From contig NZ_CABFLN010000023.1 of NCBI RefSeq assembly GCF_901873445.1, positions 1 through 27,926 of the forward strand: a DNA stretch of 27,926 nt. The letters are read 5' to 3'. Positions 1 to 7,673 of the stretch are shown one piece after another. This DNA is from Gemella haemolysans. GTDB taxonomy: Bacteria > Bacillota > Bacilli > Staphylococcales > Gemellaceae. The position numbers and the translations under genes were made by a program. Positions within the stretch are counted from its first letter, which is position 1; each line of letters opens with the position of its first letter. The notes below the pieces were generated by a model. The model was not told where the DNA came from and made no database searches. It saw nothing but the letters and a program-made list of their open reading frames with translations.

Positions 1-24
1 CAAAATTATATTTAGTCATAAAAA

Positions 25-75
25 TACCGACCTCCAAAAAGTTAGATTTTTTGGTCTAACTTTTTGGGGTCGGTA
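25..75 (-). terminator. Terminator downstream of pflA
   Basis: A long inverted repeat pairs 25-46 with 55-75. It is perfect apart from one bulged T at 34 and has an 8-base loop. Read on the minus strand it ends in a run of five T. It is the stronger of two consecutive hairpins after pflA and is the likely transcription end. Confidence 0.75.
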
Positions 76-104
76 CAATTTGCTTTTAGTCGTCTTTATA
101 TTTA

Positions 105-140
105 TAAGAGGTTGGAAATTTAATATTTTCCGACCTCTTA
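105..140 (-). terminator. Hairpin directly after the pflA stop
   Basis: Arms 105-118 and 127-140 pair with one G-T pair. The hairpin begins seven bases past the pflA stop codon. The following bases on the minus strand are AT-rich without a clean T run, so it is a weak terminator or an mRNA 3' end stabiliser. Its 5' arm carries AGGTCGG, which could also pair with the CCGACC of the next hairpin's 5' arm. Confidence 0.45.
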
Positions 141-146
141 GCTTAA

Positions 147-944
147 TTAACTAACATCATTACGTGCACCTAGAATCTCGATAGCATTTTTTATTCTATC
201 TTTCGTAGGTGGATTAATATCATTTAATTCGTAATCTATACCTAATTCTTTATATTTGAATTTTGCCATATCGTGGTAAGGTAATACTTCTACACGCTCA
301 ACCCCGTGTAACGTATCAATATATTCACGCAATTTTTTCAAGTAATAATCGTCATCTGTCCATTTCGGAACAAGCACGTGTCTAATCCACATCTTAGCTC
401 CATGTTCACTTAAGAAATTAGTAAACTGAATAATATTTTTATTTGTACGTTTAGTTAAACGCATATGGTGTTCATCATCAATGTGTTTAATATCTACTAA
501 GAATAAATCAGTTAAAGATATTAACTCTAAGACCTTTTCATTCATACTTGGAGCATTTACATAGAATCCACCACAAGTATCTACACACGTATTTATATCA
601 ATTTTTTTTAATTCTCTAAAAAGCTCTAAGATAAAATCAATTTGCAGTAGTGATTCTCCACCACTTACTGTAACTCCTCCACCTTCACTAGCTTCAAAGA
701 AATCACGATATTTTACTATCTCTTTTGTAAGTTGATTTACTGTCATAACTTTAGCATCAGGATTGTGCATTTTCCAAGTATCTGGATTATGGCAGTATTT
801 ACATCTTAACATACATCCTTGAAAGAATACTACATATCTTATTCCAGGACCGTCTACATTACCGAAAGATTCAACTGAGTGAACATTTGCTGTTAATTCT
901 TTTTTCTCTTCTGCAGAATTCACTTTTACTTTTTCCATTTTCAT
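147..944 (-). CDS. pflA: Pyruvate formate-lyase activating enzyme
   Basis: A radical SAM enzyme of 265 residues that installs the glycyl radical on pyruvate formate-lyase under anaerobic conditions, in the cytoplasm. The radical SAM cluster motif CxxxCxxC is visible as C44, C48 and C51 in QGCMLRCKYCHNPDTW. Glycine-rich SAM-binding residues GGGVTVSGGE follow. The N terminus (about 18 charged residues before TANVHSVESFG) is a short extension. The ATG at 944 is chosen because GGAGGA sits about 7 bases upstream. It lies directly downstream of pflB, its substrate, but a terminator and a promoter sit between them, so it can be transcribed alone. Length and motifs are normal for the family. Confidence 0.96.
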   Translation of the reverse strand: MKMEKVKVNSAEEKKELTANVHSVESFGNVDGPGIRYVVFFQGCMLRCKYCHNPDTWKMHNPDAKVMTVNQLTKEIVKYRDFFEASEGGGVTVSGGESLLQIDFILELFRELKKIDINTCVDTCGGFYVNAPSMNEKVLELISLTDLFLVDIKHIDDEHHMRLTKRTNKNIIQFTNFLSEHGAKMWIRHVLVPKWTDDDYYLKKLREYIDTLHGVERVEVLPYHDMAKFKYKELGIDYELNDINPPTKDRIKNAIEILGARNDVS

Positions 945-977
945 ATGCGATCTCCTCCTTCTGCTATTTATAGTTTA

Positions 978-1007
978 ATTATAACGTATTCATTGCTGTC
1001 TTGTAAA
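978..1007 (-). promoter_or_regulatory. Promoter of pflA
   Basis: On the minus strand a -35 TTTACA (1002-1007) is separated by 18 bases from a perfect -10 TATAAT (978-983). It lies between the pflB terminator and the pflA ribosome binding site, which supports independent transcription of pflA. Confidence 0.65.
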
Positions 1008-1042
1008 CACTTTTATAGTATTATTTACTACTTAATTAATCT

Positions 1043-1068
1043 AAAAAAGTGGAGGCCGCAGCCTCCAC
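1043..1068 (-). terminator. Terminator of pflB
   Basis: A GC-rich perfect 8-bp stem GTGGAGGC / GCCTCCAC (1049-1056 and 1061-1068) with a 4-base loop is followed on the minus strand by six T. It starts 24 bases after the pflB stop and is a classic intrinsic terminator. Confidence 0.92.
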
Positions 1069-1091
1069 CTTCTTACTTTTTATTCACTTAA

Positions 1092-3332
1092 TTACATGAA
1101 TTGGTGCATTGTACGGCTTAATACGTCACGTTGTTGTTCTGGAGTTAAACTAATTAGACGTACAGCGTATCCTGATACACGAATTGTGAAGTTTGGATAA
1201 TCTTCTGGAGATTCAATAACTTTAAGTAATGTTTCTTTATTAAATACGTTAGTATTTAAGTGGTAACCACCTTTTTTGAAGTATCCATCCATCATTGCTG
1301 TTAAGTTTTTGATTTGGTCTTGTTTAGTTTTACCTAATGAGCTTGGTGTAAATGCAGCAGTTAAGCTGATTCCATCACGGCTGTATTCATATGGTAATTT
1401 AGCTACTGAGCTTAAGCAAGCTAGAGCTCCACTTTGGTCACGTCCGTTCATTGGGTTAGCACCTGGAGAGAATGGTTCTCCTGCACGACGTCCATCTGGA
1501 GTGTTACCAGTTTTTTTACCGTATACTACGTTAGAAGTAATAGTTAAGATAGATGTTGTAGTTTCATCTGCACGGTAAGTTGGGTGTTTTTTAAGTTTAG
1601 TCATGAATGTTTTTAGTAATTCAACAGCGATTTCGTCTGCACGGTCATCGTTGTTACCGAATGTTGGGAATTCACCTTCAACTTTGTAGTCTACAGCTAA
1701 TCCAGTTTCATCTTCGATTGGAGTTACTTTAGCATATTTAATAGCTGATAAACTATCTACTGCTACTGAGAACCCAGCGATACCAGTTGCCATGAATCTT
1801 CTAACTTTAGTATCGTGTAATGCCATTTCTAAGCTTTCGTAAGAATATTTATCGTGCATGTAGTGGATTACATTTAATGTATTGATGTATAGTTTACATA
1901 ACCAATCCATAAATACATCGAATTTAGCCCAAACTTCATCGTAGTTTAATACACCACGTAGAGGTTCTGTTTTAGGTCCAACTTGGATTCCTAATTTTTC
2001 ATCGCGTCCACCGTTGATTGTGTATAGTAAAGCTTTAGCTAAGTTAGCACGAGCTCCGAAGAATTGCATATCTTTACCAGTAGTCATACCACTTACACAA
2101 CATGCGATAGATTTGTCACAAGTTCCTAAGAAGTCTGCTAATAATTCATCACTTTCATATTGGATAGCACTGTGGTTGATTGAAGATTCAGAACAGAATT
2201 CTTTGAATCCAGTTGGTAATTTAGAAGACCAAAGGATAGTTAAGTTTGGTTCTGGAGAGTTACCCATGTTATCTAATGTGTGGATGAAACGGAAGTCTGT
2301 TTTAGTTACTAATGATCTTTCAGCGTCTAACATTTCCCCAACGATTAATGTAGCCCAGATTGGGTCACCAGAGAATAATTGGTTATATTCTGGAGTACGA
2401 GCGAATTTAACGCAACGTAATTTTAATACTAAGTGGTCAATTAATTCTTGAGCTTGAGACTCGTTAATTGTTCCATCTTGTAAATCTCTTTCGATATAAA
2501 TATCTAAGAATGTAGCGATGTTACCGATTGACATTGCAGCACCGTTTTGTTGTTTGATAGCTGCTAAGTAACCGAAGTATAACCATTGAACAGCTTCTTT
2601 AGCTGTAGTAGCTGGTTCAGAAATGTCGAATCCGTAGATTTTAGCTAATTCTTTTAATTCACCTAAAGCACGAATTTGTTCGTTAACTTCTTCACGGTCA
2701 CGAATAACGTGTTCAGTCATAACACCATCAGCTCCGATTTGAGCTAAGTCTTCTTTTTTCCAAGCGATAAGTTGGTCAACACCATATAAAGCTACACGAC
2801 GGTAGTCTCCGATAATACGACCACGTCCGTATGCATCTGGAAGACCAGTGATTACACCAGATTTTCTTACTAAACGCATTTCTGGAGTATATGCATCGAA
2901 TACACCTTGGTTGTGAGTTTTACGGTAGTCAGTGAAGATTTTAATAACTTCTTCATCTACTTCGTATCCGTATGCTTTACAGCTGTTAACAGCCATGTTA
3001 ATACCACCGAATGTCATTAACGCACGTTTAAGTGGTTTATCAGTTTGTAACCCAACAACTTGTTCTAAGTCTTTTTCAATGTATCCAGGTCCGTGAGAAA
3101 GGATAGTTGAAGGAATGCTAGTATCCATATCTAATGTTCCACCAGCTAAACGTTCTTGACGCATTAAATCATTGAATTTTTCTACTAATTTAGTAGTTGC
3201 TTCTGTTGGTCCTGCAAGGAAAGATGCATCTCCTCTATATTCAGTATAGTTAGATTTAATGAAATCTACTAAATCTACCTCCGTTTGCCATTTACCACCA
3301 ACGAATGCTTTTTTTTCTGCAACTGTTGTCAT
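1092..3332 (-). CDS. pflB: Pyruvate formate-lyase (formate acetyltransferase)
   Basis: Converts pyruvate and CoA to acetyl-CoA and formate in anaerobic fermentation; a cytoplasmic glycyl radical enzyme. The 746-residue product has the catalytic Cys pair C411-C412 in SIACCVSG and the C-terminal glycyl radical loop RVSGYAV with G721. Length is close to the usual 740-760. The ATG at 3332 has an AAGGAGT ribosome binding site. The codon bias looks strong (regular GGT, GTA, CCA use), as expected of a highly expressed gene. Upstream lie a candidate promoter, an 18-base palindrome and a cre-like site; downstream is a strong terminator and then pflA. Confidence 0.98.
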   Translation of the reverse strand: MTTVAEKKAFVGGKWQTEVDLVDFIKSNYTEYRGDASFLAGPTEATTKLVEKFNDLMRQERLAGGTLDMDTSIPSTILSHGPGYIEKDLEQVVGLQTDKPLKRALMTFGGINMAVNSCKAYGYEVDEEVIKIFTDYRKTHNQGVFDAYTPEMRLVRKSGVITGLPDAYGRGRIIGDYRRVALYGVDQLIAWKKEDLAQIGADGVMTEHVIRDREEVNEQIRALGELKELAKIYGFDISEPATTAKEAVQWLYFGYLAAIKQQNGAAMSIGNIATFLDIYIERDLQDGTINESQAQELIDHLVLKLRCVKFARTPEYNQLFSGDPIWATLIVGEMLDAERSLVTKTDFRFIHTLDNMGNSPEPNLTILWSSKLPTGFKEFCSESSINHSAIQYESDELLADFLGTCDKSIACCVSGMTTGKDMQFFGARANLAKALLYTINGGRDEKLGIQVGPKTEPLRGVLNYDEVWAKFDVFMDWLCKLYINTLNVIHYMHDKYSYESLEMALHDTKVRRFMATGIAGFSVAVDSLSAIKYAKVTPIEDETGLAVDYKVEGEFPTFGNNDDRADEIAVELLKTFMTKLKKHPTYRADETTTSILTITSNVVYGKKTGNTPDGRRAGEPFSPGANPMNGRDQSGALACLSSVAKLPYEYSRDGISLTAAFTPSSLGKTKQDQIKNLTAMMDGYFKKGGYHLNTNVFNKETLLKVIESPEDYPNFTIRVSGYAVRLISLTPEQQRDVLSRTMHQFM

Positions 3333-3400
3333 ATTAATGTCACTCCTTAAAATTTTTTATTATATATGTGATAAATAAATTTATTAATTAAACTATTTGT

Positions 3401-3438
3401 TACACTCTTAGTGTACCTCAAGCATATTATTAAGACAA
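3401..3438 (-). promoter_or_regulatory. Candidate pflB promoter with inverted repeat over the -10
   Basis: On the minus strand TTGTCT (3433-3438) and TACACT (3410-3415) are 17 bases apart. The -10 hexamer is one arm of a perfect inverted repeat TACACT-N3-AGTGTA (3401-3415), which could be an operator. An alternative pair TTGAAT / AATAAT lies slightly upstream, so the exact promoter is uncertain. Confidence 0.5.
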
Positions 3439-3451
3439 TATTTTTCTCATT

Positions 3452-3469
3452 CAAATTGTGTACAATTTG
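3452..3469. promoter_or_regulatory. 18-base palindrome upstream of pflB
   Basis: CAAATTGT-GT-ACAATTTG is a perfect 8+2+8 inverted repeat. It lies just upstream of the candidate pflB -35. It also forms part of a direct repeat TTGTGTAC at 3456-3463 and 3467-3474, spaced 11 bases apart, about one helical turn. It looks like a binding site for a dimeric regulator; which one cannot be told from sequence. It does not match the usual Rex or FNR consensus well. Confidence 0.5.
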
Positions 3470-3570
3470 TGTACGAAAGTACTAATACAGTTTTTAAATA
3501 GTCAGATTTCGAGCTTAAATTAATAGTCAATACTCTGTTAGTTATGTTGAAAATCCTTTTGCAAAAACTA

Positions 3571-3584
3571 TGAAAACGTTAACT
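3571..3584 (+). promoter_or_regulatory. Candidate CcpA (cre) site upstream of pflB
   Basis: TGAAAACGTTAACT matches the cre consensus TGWAANCGNTNWCA at all fixed positions but the last. pfl genes are known CcpA targets in related bacteria. It lies about 240 bases upstream of the pflB start, further than usual, so its role is inferred. Confidence 0.5.
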
Positions 3585-3705
3585 TTTAAGCTTTATATTT
3601 TTAAAGTCTGTTTCAAGGTTTTGGGGAACTGTTATCATACTATGACTATATCACTTATGTTTTGGAAGTGGAATTTTATAAAAAACAGTATTATTTTCTT
3701 CAAAA

Positions 3706-3744
3706 TAAGAGAAGTAAACGATATCATTTATCATTTACTTCTTT
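3706..3744 (-). terminator. Terminator of the patatin-msrB unit
   Basis: Arms 3711-3720 and 3732-3741 (GAAGTAAACG with CATTTACTTC, one G-T pair) extend into AAGA/TCTT. The hairpin sits about ten bases beyond the msrB stop and is followed on the minus strand by T-rich sequence. Confidence 0.65.
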
Positions 3745-3750
3745 AATTTG

Positions 3751-4224
3751 CTATTTTTCAAATAATTCTAATAGATTTTTATAACCCTCTTTTTCTAAAT
3801 CTTCCTTCTTAATAAACCTTATCGAAGCACTATTTATACAATATCTAAGCCCTCCTAATTCACTTGGACCATCTGAAAATACGTGTCCTAAATGAGCATC
3901 TCCCACTCTACTTCTAACTTCAATTCTTTCTACAAGATGTGAGTTATCTTTATAATATCTAGTAACTTCTTTTTCAATTGGTTTTGAGAAACTTGGCCAA
4001 CCGCAGTGCGACTTAAATTTATCTTTTGAAGAAAATAGTGGTTCACCTGTTGTTATATCTACATATACACCTTCTTCAAAACTATCCCAATATTGTCCAG
4101 TATACGGACTCTCAGTTACACTTTCCATAGTAACTGCATATTCTAAATCAGATAATTCTTTTTTTAATTCATCTTTAGATTTCCTTTCAAATTCTTCTGG
4201 ATTAATTTTAATCTCTTCACTCAT
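3751..4224 (-). CDS. msrB: Peptide-methionine (R)-S-oxide reductase MsrB
   Basis: Reduces the R epimer of methionine sulfoxide in proteins, repairing oxidative damage. The 157-residue product carries the MsrB core: CGWPSF with the probable resolving Cys C74, [13 protein letters not shown], and the catalytic C129 in [11 protein letters not shown]. The two CxxC pairs of zinc-binding MsrB proteins are absent, so it belongs to the metal-free type common in Firmicutes. About 20 charged residues extend the N terminus before [13 protein letters not shown]. Its ATG lies one base after the patatin stop (TAA-A-ATG), and its ribosome binding site AAAGGAG lies inside the last patatin codons, so the two genes are co-transcribed and probably translationally coupled. 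Confidence 0.95.
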   Translation of the reverse strand: MSEEIKINPEEFERKSKDELKKELSDLEYAVTMESVTESPYTGQYWDSFEEGVYVDITTGEPLFSSKDKFKSHCGWPSFSKPIEKEVTRYYKDNSHLVERIEVRSRVGDAHLGHVFSDGPSELGGLRYCINSASIRFIKKEDLEKEGYKNLLELFEK

Positions 4225-4225
4225 T

Positions 4226-5080
4226 TTATTTCTCTCCTTTATTACTAATGTATTGTTTTAAATCTTCTATTATATTCTTACCATCTTTTAATCCTAAGTT
4301 ATAGACATGATTTAATTTTTGTGTATCTTTCTCTAATCTTTTTACAGTAATATCCTCACTTGGTCGTATAACAAATACTTTCCCTTGTTTTTCTAATTCT
4401 AATATTCGTTCAACCGTTTCATTATAGTCTTTATATCTATTCTCTAACTTTTCAATTAGATGCGGATATTTTTTATAAAATAACTTAAATTGTAGACTTG
4501 TTGATTTTTTCTTTCTATATGTAATAGGTCTTGTTAGTATAACAATTATTTTATCGTAATTTTGTTTTTCAAAGAAGTCTATCGGTATACTATTAGCTAT
4601 TCCACCATCTAAATACTTTTTTCCATCTAATTCAATAATTTCTGAAATAAACGGAAGAGCTGATGTAGCTCTTAACGTCTCCATTTGCTTATATGGATCT
4701 GTTATTTTTACAAACTCCGCTTCTCCACTTTCTATGTTAGTTATTGTTGCATAAAAATTTGTTTTTGAACTTTTAAATGTTTTATTATCAAATACATCAA
4801 GTTGAAACGGAAGTCTATAATAAGTAAAATCTTTATTAATTAAATTCCCTGTTCTTATCCAACTTTTTAAACTCATATATCTTTTATCCTTAATATAATT
4901 AACATTGTATCGTAGTGCTCTTTTAGGTTGTTTAGAAACATAATTTACTCCGAAAAGTGTTCCTGCAGAAACTCCAACAATATCAGTAACTTCTATATCA
5001 TTTTCTAAGAACACATCAAGGACACCTGCTGTAAATAATCCTCTCATAGCTCCACCTTATAATACTAAACCTACTTTCAT
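4226..5080 (-). pseudogene. Patatin-like phospholipase, interrupted by a nonsense codon at codon 7
   Basis: The family is the bacterial patatin-like serine hydrolases (acyl hydrolase or phospholipase, YjjU-like). The catalytic dyad is present: Ser in GVSAG and Asp in DGG (residues 27 and 147 if counted from the ATG at 5047). The natural start is the ATG at 5080, with AGGAGT 9 bases upstream, reading MKVGLVL, then TAA (5057-5059), then GGAMRGLFTAGVLDVF. Family members read LEGGxMRG here, so GAA has become TAA by one base change. The ATG at 5047 would restore a 273-residue frame but removes the first strand and the glycine-rich oxyanion hole, and has only a poorly spaced GGTGGAG before it. The rest of the frame is intact. 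It could be a recent mutation, a phase-variable or strain-specific allele, or a sequence error. Confidence 0.8.
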
Positions 5081-5109
5081 TCAATCACACTCCTTTTTAA
5101 ATTGATACT

Positions 5110-5138
5110 ATTATATCATCTTTTTTTCATTAGTTTAA
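5110..5138 (-). promoter_or_regulatory. Promoter of the patatin-msrB unit
   Basis: A perfect -10 TATAAT lies at 5110-5115 on the minus strand. A weak -35 TTAAAC sits 17 bases upstream (about 5133-5138). The predicted transcript would start near 5103, about 23 bases before the ATG at 5080. This supports that ATG as the natural start. Confidence 0.55.
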
Positions 5139-5207
5139 ATAAATTTACTCGGGTACTAAGTTATGTTACTATTTAAAATGAGAAAAATAATTTAATTCGA
5201 GGTACAT

Positions 5208-5807
5208 ATGAACATACTACTAATCGGTGGCAATGGTTTTGTTGGAAAAGCATTAATTAAAGAATTTAAAAAATACAATGTAAAAGTCAGCTATTTATCT
5301 AGATCTCAAAACCACTTTATCTCTAAAGAAGAAGCAACTTGGATACAGGGTAATATTTTTGACAGTGAAAATATAGTAATCAACGAAGAATACGATATCG
5401 TCATTCATTTAATCGGAACAATTAAAAATAAAAATCTATATTCTAAACTAAATACAGAAAGTGTAACACAGACAATTAAACTATGCCATAAACAAAATAT
5501 CAATAAACTCGTCTACTTTTCTGCAAATGGAGGCTTCAAACAATATTTAGAAAGCAAACGTAACGGAGAAAAATTAGTAGTAGATTCAAAGCTAAACTAT
5601 CTTATTATACGTCCAGGGCTTATGTATGGTAAAGAAAGCCTTACCTCTTATTTCAATATATTACCTATTAAATTCTTTTCAAAATTAGGTATAACATTTT
5701 TCAAAAAAGTTTATCCTCTTCCTGTTGAAAAAGTAGCTAAGTCAGTAGTCAAAGCTATTCTCGATAACACTGATTCAACTATTATTGAAATAATAGATAT
5801 GAAATAA
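5208..5807 (+). CDS. NAD(P)-binding SDR-like protein
   Basis: A 199-residue protein with an N-terminal Rossmann nucleotide-binding motif GGNGFVG (residues 7-13) after a hydrophobic strand, a D-x-V-I-H-L-I-G strand end, and a YxxxK pair in YLESKR. It resembles atypical short-chain dehydrogenases of the NDUFA9/NmrA-like group, which bind NAD(P) and often act in redox sensing or quinone-related chemistry; the substrate is unknown. It is shorter than most such proteins (about 290-300), with a reduced C-terminal part. The ATG has GAGG 5 bases upstream. It is divergent from the patatin-msrB unit and followed by its own terminator. Function beyond nucleotide binding is not assigned. Confidence 0.8.
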   Translation: MNILLIGGNGFVGKALIKEFKKYNVKVSYLSRSQNHFISKEEATWIQGNIFDSENIVINEEYDIVIHLIGTIKNKNLYSKLNTESVTQTIKLCHKQNINKLVYFSANGGFKQYLESKRNGEKLVVDSKLNYLIIRPGLMYGKESLTSYFNILPIKFFSKLGITFFKKVYPLPVEKVAKSVVKAILDNTDSTIIEIIDMK

Positions 5808-5818
5808 CTATTCAGGAT

Positions 5819-5868
5819 GACTTAAAATCTTTGTTTCTAAATAAAACAAGTTTTCAAGTCTATTTTTT
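5819..5868 (+). terminator. Terminator after the SDR-like gene
   Basis: Sequence 5819-5836 pairs with 5843-5860 (GACTT...GTTT with AAAC...AAGTC, with small mismatches). It is followed at once by TATTTTTTAT. It isolates the SDR-like gene from the ABC module. Confidence 0.7.
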
Positions 5869-5898
5869 ATGACATTTGTCATATTACTTCATGACATT
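5869..5898. promoter_or_regulatory. Operator-like palindrome upstream of the ABC/two-component operon
   Basis: ATGACA-TT-TGTCAT (5869-5882) is a perfect 14-base palindrome. A further half-site ATGACATT starts at 5891, exactly 22 bases (two helical turns) after the first ATGACA. The cluster ends about 30 bases before the -10. LuxR-family regulators such as DesR bind palindromes placed like this, so the regulator encoded at 8778-9377 is the natural candidate; this is inference. Confidence 0.55.
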
Positions 5899-5927
5899 AC
5901 CTACTAAAAGTTATCTTAGCACTTTGT

Positions 5928-5933
5928 TATAAT
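5928..5933 (+). promoter_or_regulatory. -10 element of the ABC/two-component operon
   Basis: A perfect TATAAT lies 27 bases before the ATG at 5961. No good -35 sits 16-18 bases upstream, which fits a promoter that needs an activator bound to the palindrome cluster just upstream. Confidence 0.6.
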
Positions 5934-5960
5934 TTAATTATCAAAGATGAGGTGAACAAA

Positions 5961-6860
5961 ATGTCATTAAAAAATATTATAGAAGTAAAAAACATAACAA
6001 AAACAATCAAAGGAAAAAACATCTTAAATGATATTTCTTTTAACGTAAATTCTGGGGAATGCATTGCTTTAATCGGACCAAATGGAGCTGGTAAGACTAC
6101 TCTAATGAACTGTCTATTAGGAAATAAATTTATCAATTCAGGTTCAATAAAAATTAATTCTCTAAATCCGGGAAACCAAAAACTAAAAGAATTTCTTAAC
6201 ATACTTCCTCAGGAAAATGTTGTTCCTGAAAAACTAAAAGTAAAAGAATTACTCAATTTTATACAGAAATTATATGAAAATCCATTAACAAATGAAGAAA
6301 TCGATGAACTACTAAGATTTGATGATTCTCAAAAAGATAATTTCGCTTCTAAATTATCAGGAGGCCAAAAAAGATTGTTATCTTTTATTATTACATTAAT
6401 AGGACGACCAAAATTAATTTTCTTAGATGAACCAACAGCTGGCATGGATACATCAACACGTATCAGATTTTGGGAAATTGTGAATAACTTAAAAAATAAA
6501 GGTTTAACTATTATTTATTCTTCTCATTACATCGAAGAAGTAGAACATACTGCAGATAGAATCTTAGTTCTAAATAAAGGAAAACTAGTTCGTGATACTA
6601 CTCCACATGCTATGCGTGCTGAAGAAATTGAAAAATACTTCACACTACCTATAAAATATCTAGATTTATTAAAAGATAGTGCTATTATAAATAATTTAGA
6701 AATTAAAACAGATAATATTAATTTCTTAACAAAGAAACCAGATGAAATATGGAACATATTACAACAAGCTGGTTGCACGATTAAAGAAATTGAAATTCAA
6801 AATAGAACTTTATTAGATAGTATTTTTGTAACAACTAAAGATAACGGAGGAGATAAATAA
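5961..6860 (+). CDS. ABC transporter ATP-binding protein
   Basis: The cytoplasmic ATPase of an ABC-2 type exporter, 299 residues. Motifs in order: Walker A GPNGAGKT (39-46), Q-loop near Q84, signature LSGGQ (132-136), Walker B LIFLDEP (152-158) and the H-loop His 189 in SSHYIEE. About 100 C-terminal residues follow the ATPase fold, as in drug or peptide exporters. A longer frame begins at a GTG at 5952, but AGGTGA at 5950-5955 is the ribosome binding site for the ATG at 5961, so the ATG is chosen. It overlaps the permease gene by one base and is the first gene of a five-gene operon with a kinase and regulator. Family members often confer resistance to antimicrobial peptides or export lipids; the substrate is not visible. 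Confidence 0.93.
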   Translation: MSLKNIIEVKNITKTIKGKNILNDISFNVNSGECIALIGPNGAGKTTLMNCLLGNKFINSGSIKINSLNPGNQKLKEFLNILPQENVVPEKLKVKELLNFIQKLYENPLTNEEIDELLRFDDSQKDNFASKLSGGQKRLLSFIITLIGRPKLIFLDEPTAGMDTSTRIRFWEIVNNLKNKGLTIIYSSHYIEEVEHTADRILVLNKGKLVRDTTPHAMRAEEIEKYFTLPIKYLDLLKDSAIINNLEIKTDNINFLTKKPDEIWNILQQAGCTIKEIEIQNRTLLDSIFVTTKDNGGDK

Positions 6861-7600
6861 TGAAAAATCTTGTCAACTTACTAAACATAGAATTTATATT
6901 CATAAAAAGAAACCTAACTAATTTTATTATGGGATTAGGTTTTCCAGTTATCTTCTTTATACTATTTTCTGGAATACAACAATTCGATGATCCTGAAACA
7001 AAGGTACGTGTAGTAAAAGATATGCTTATTTCAATGACTGCATTCAGTAGTATAAGCTTCGCTTTATTTTCTCTTCCTATTTCTATAAAAGAAGATGAGA
7101 AAAATAACTATCTACACATATTAAATAATTCTCCAATAAAAATATCTGAATATTACCTTGCTCGTTTTATTCGTCTAATAATTACATTTATTATATCAAT
7201 AGTTGTTGTATTTGCTGTTGGTCATATCTTTAGAGATGTTAATATGACAGCTCGCGAATGGATTATGTCAGCTGTTCTAATGCTTATTGGAAGTATTACA
7301 TTTTTAGGTATGGGATTACTACTAAGTCTTATTAAATCAGAAGAAAAACTTACTCTTCTAGCAAACATATTATATGTAGGACTTGCTATGTTAGGTGGAC
7401 TTTGGTGGCCTACTTATCTTTTCCCAGAATGGTTACAAAATATATCTAAACTTACACCCACATATCATTTACTAGAATTCGTTAATAAATATATTAAAGA
7501 AGATATTTTCTCTTATAGATCATTAGCAATTCTTCTAGCCTACTCAGTCGTATGTATAATTGCTACATTGGTAATAAAAAACAGACGAGAATCAAAATAA
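6860..7600 (+). CDS. ABC-2 type transporter permease
   Basis: The membrane partner of the preceding ATPase, 246 residues with about six hydrophobic segments, the usual ABC-2 number (first one around residues 20-38). It has the glycine-rich segment GLAMLGGLWWP followed by LTPTYHLLEF, a pattern common in ABC-2 permeases paired with DesK-type kinases. Its ATG shares one base with the ATPase stop (TAATG), and GGAGG lies inside the last ATPase codons, so translation is coupled. Stop at 7598-7600 is also the first base triplet of a long hairpin that precedes the kinase gene. Confidence 0.9.
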   Translation: MKNLVNLLNIEFIFIKRNLTNFIMGLGFPVIFFILFSGIQQFDDPETKVRVVKDMLISMTAFSSISFALFSLPISIKEDEKNNYLHILNNSPIKISEYYLARFIRLIITFIISIVVVFAVGHIFRDVNMTAREWIMSAVLMLIGSITFLGMGLLLSLIKSEEKLTLLANILYVGLAMLGGLWWPTYLFPEWLQNISKLTPTYHLLEFVNKYIKEDIFSYRSLAILLAYSVVCIIATLVIKNRRESK

Positions 7601-7644
7601 TAATATAAGAGTGCGGATATATTATTCACACTCTTATATTATTA
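7598..7644 (+). promoter_or_regulatory. Perfect 16-bp intercistronic hairpin between transporter and kinase genes
   Basis: Sequence 7598-7613 is exactly complementary to 7629-7644, with a 15-base loop. The 5' arm begins with the permease stop codon. No T run follows, so it is not a standard intrinsic terminator. It may stabilise the transporter part of the mRNA or lower kinase expression relative to the transporter. Confidence 0.75.
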
Positions 7645-7673
7645 TGGTATCATTAAAGAATAAGGAGACTAAC

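Noticed and set aside
2014..2451. Open frame of 145 codons on the plus strand
   Set aside because: Lies wholly antisense to pflB, has no ribosome binding site, and its composition is that of a reverse-frame shadow of a highly expressed gene.
3452..3469. Rex or FNR binding site
   Set aside because: The palindrome does not fit TTGTGAA-N4-TTCACAA or TTGAT-N4-ATCAA well; left as an unassigned operator.
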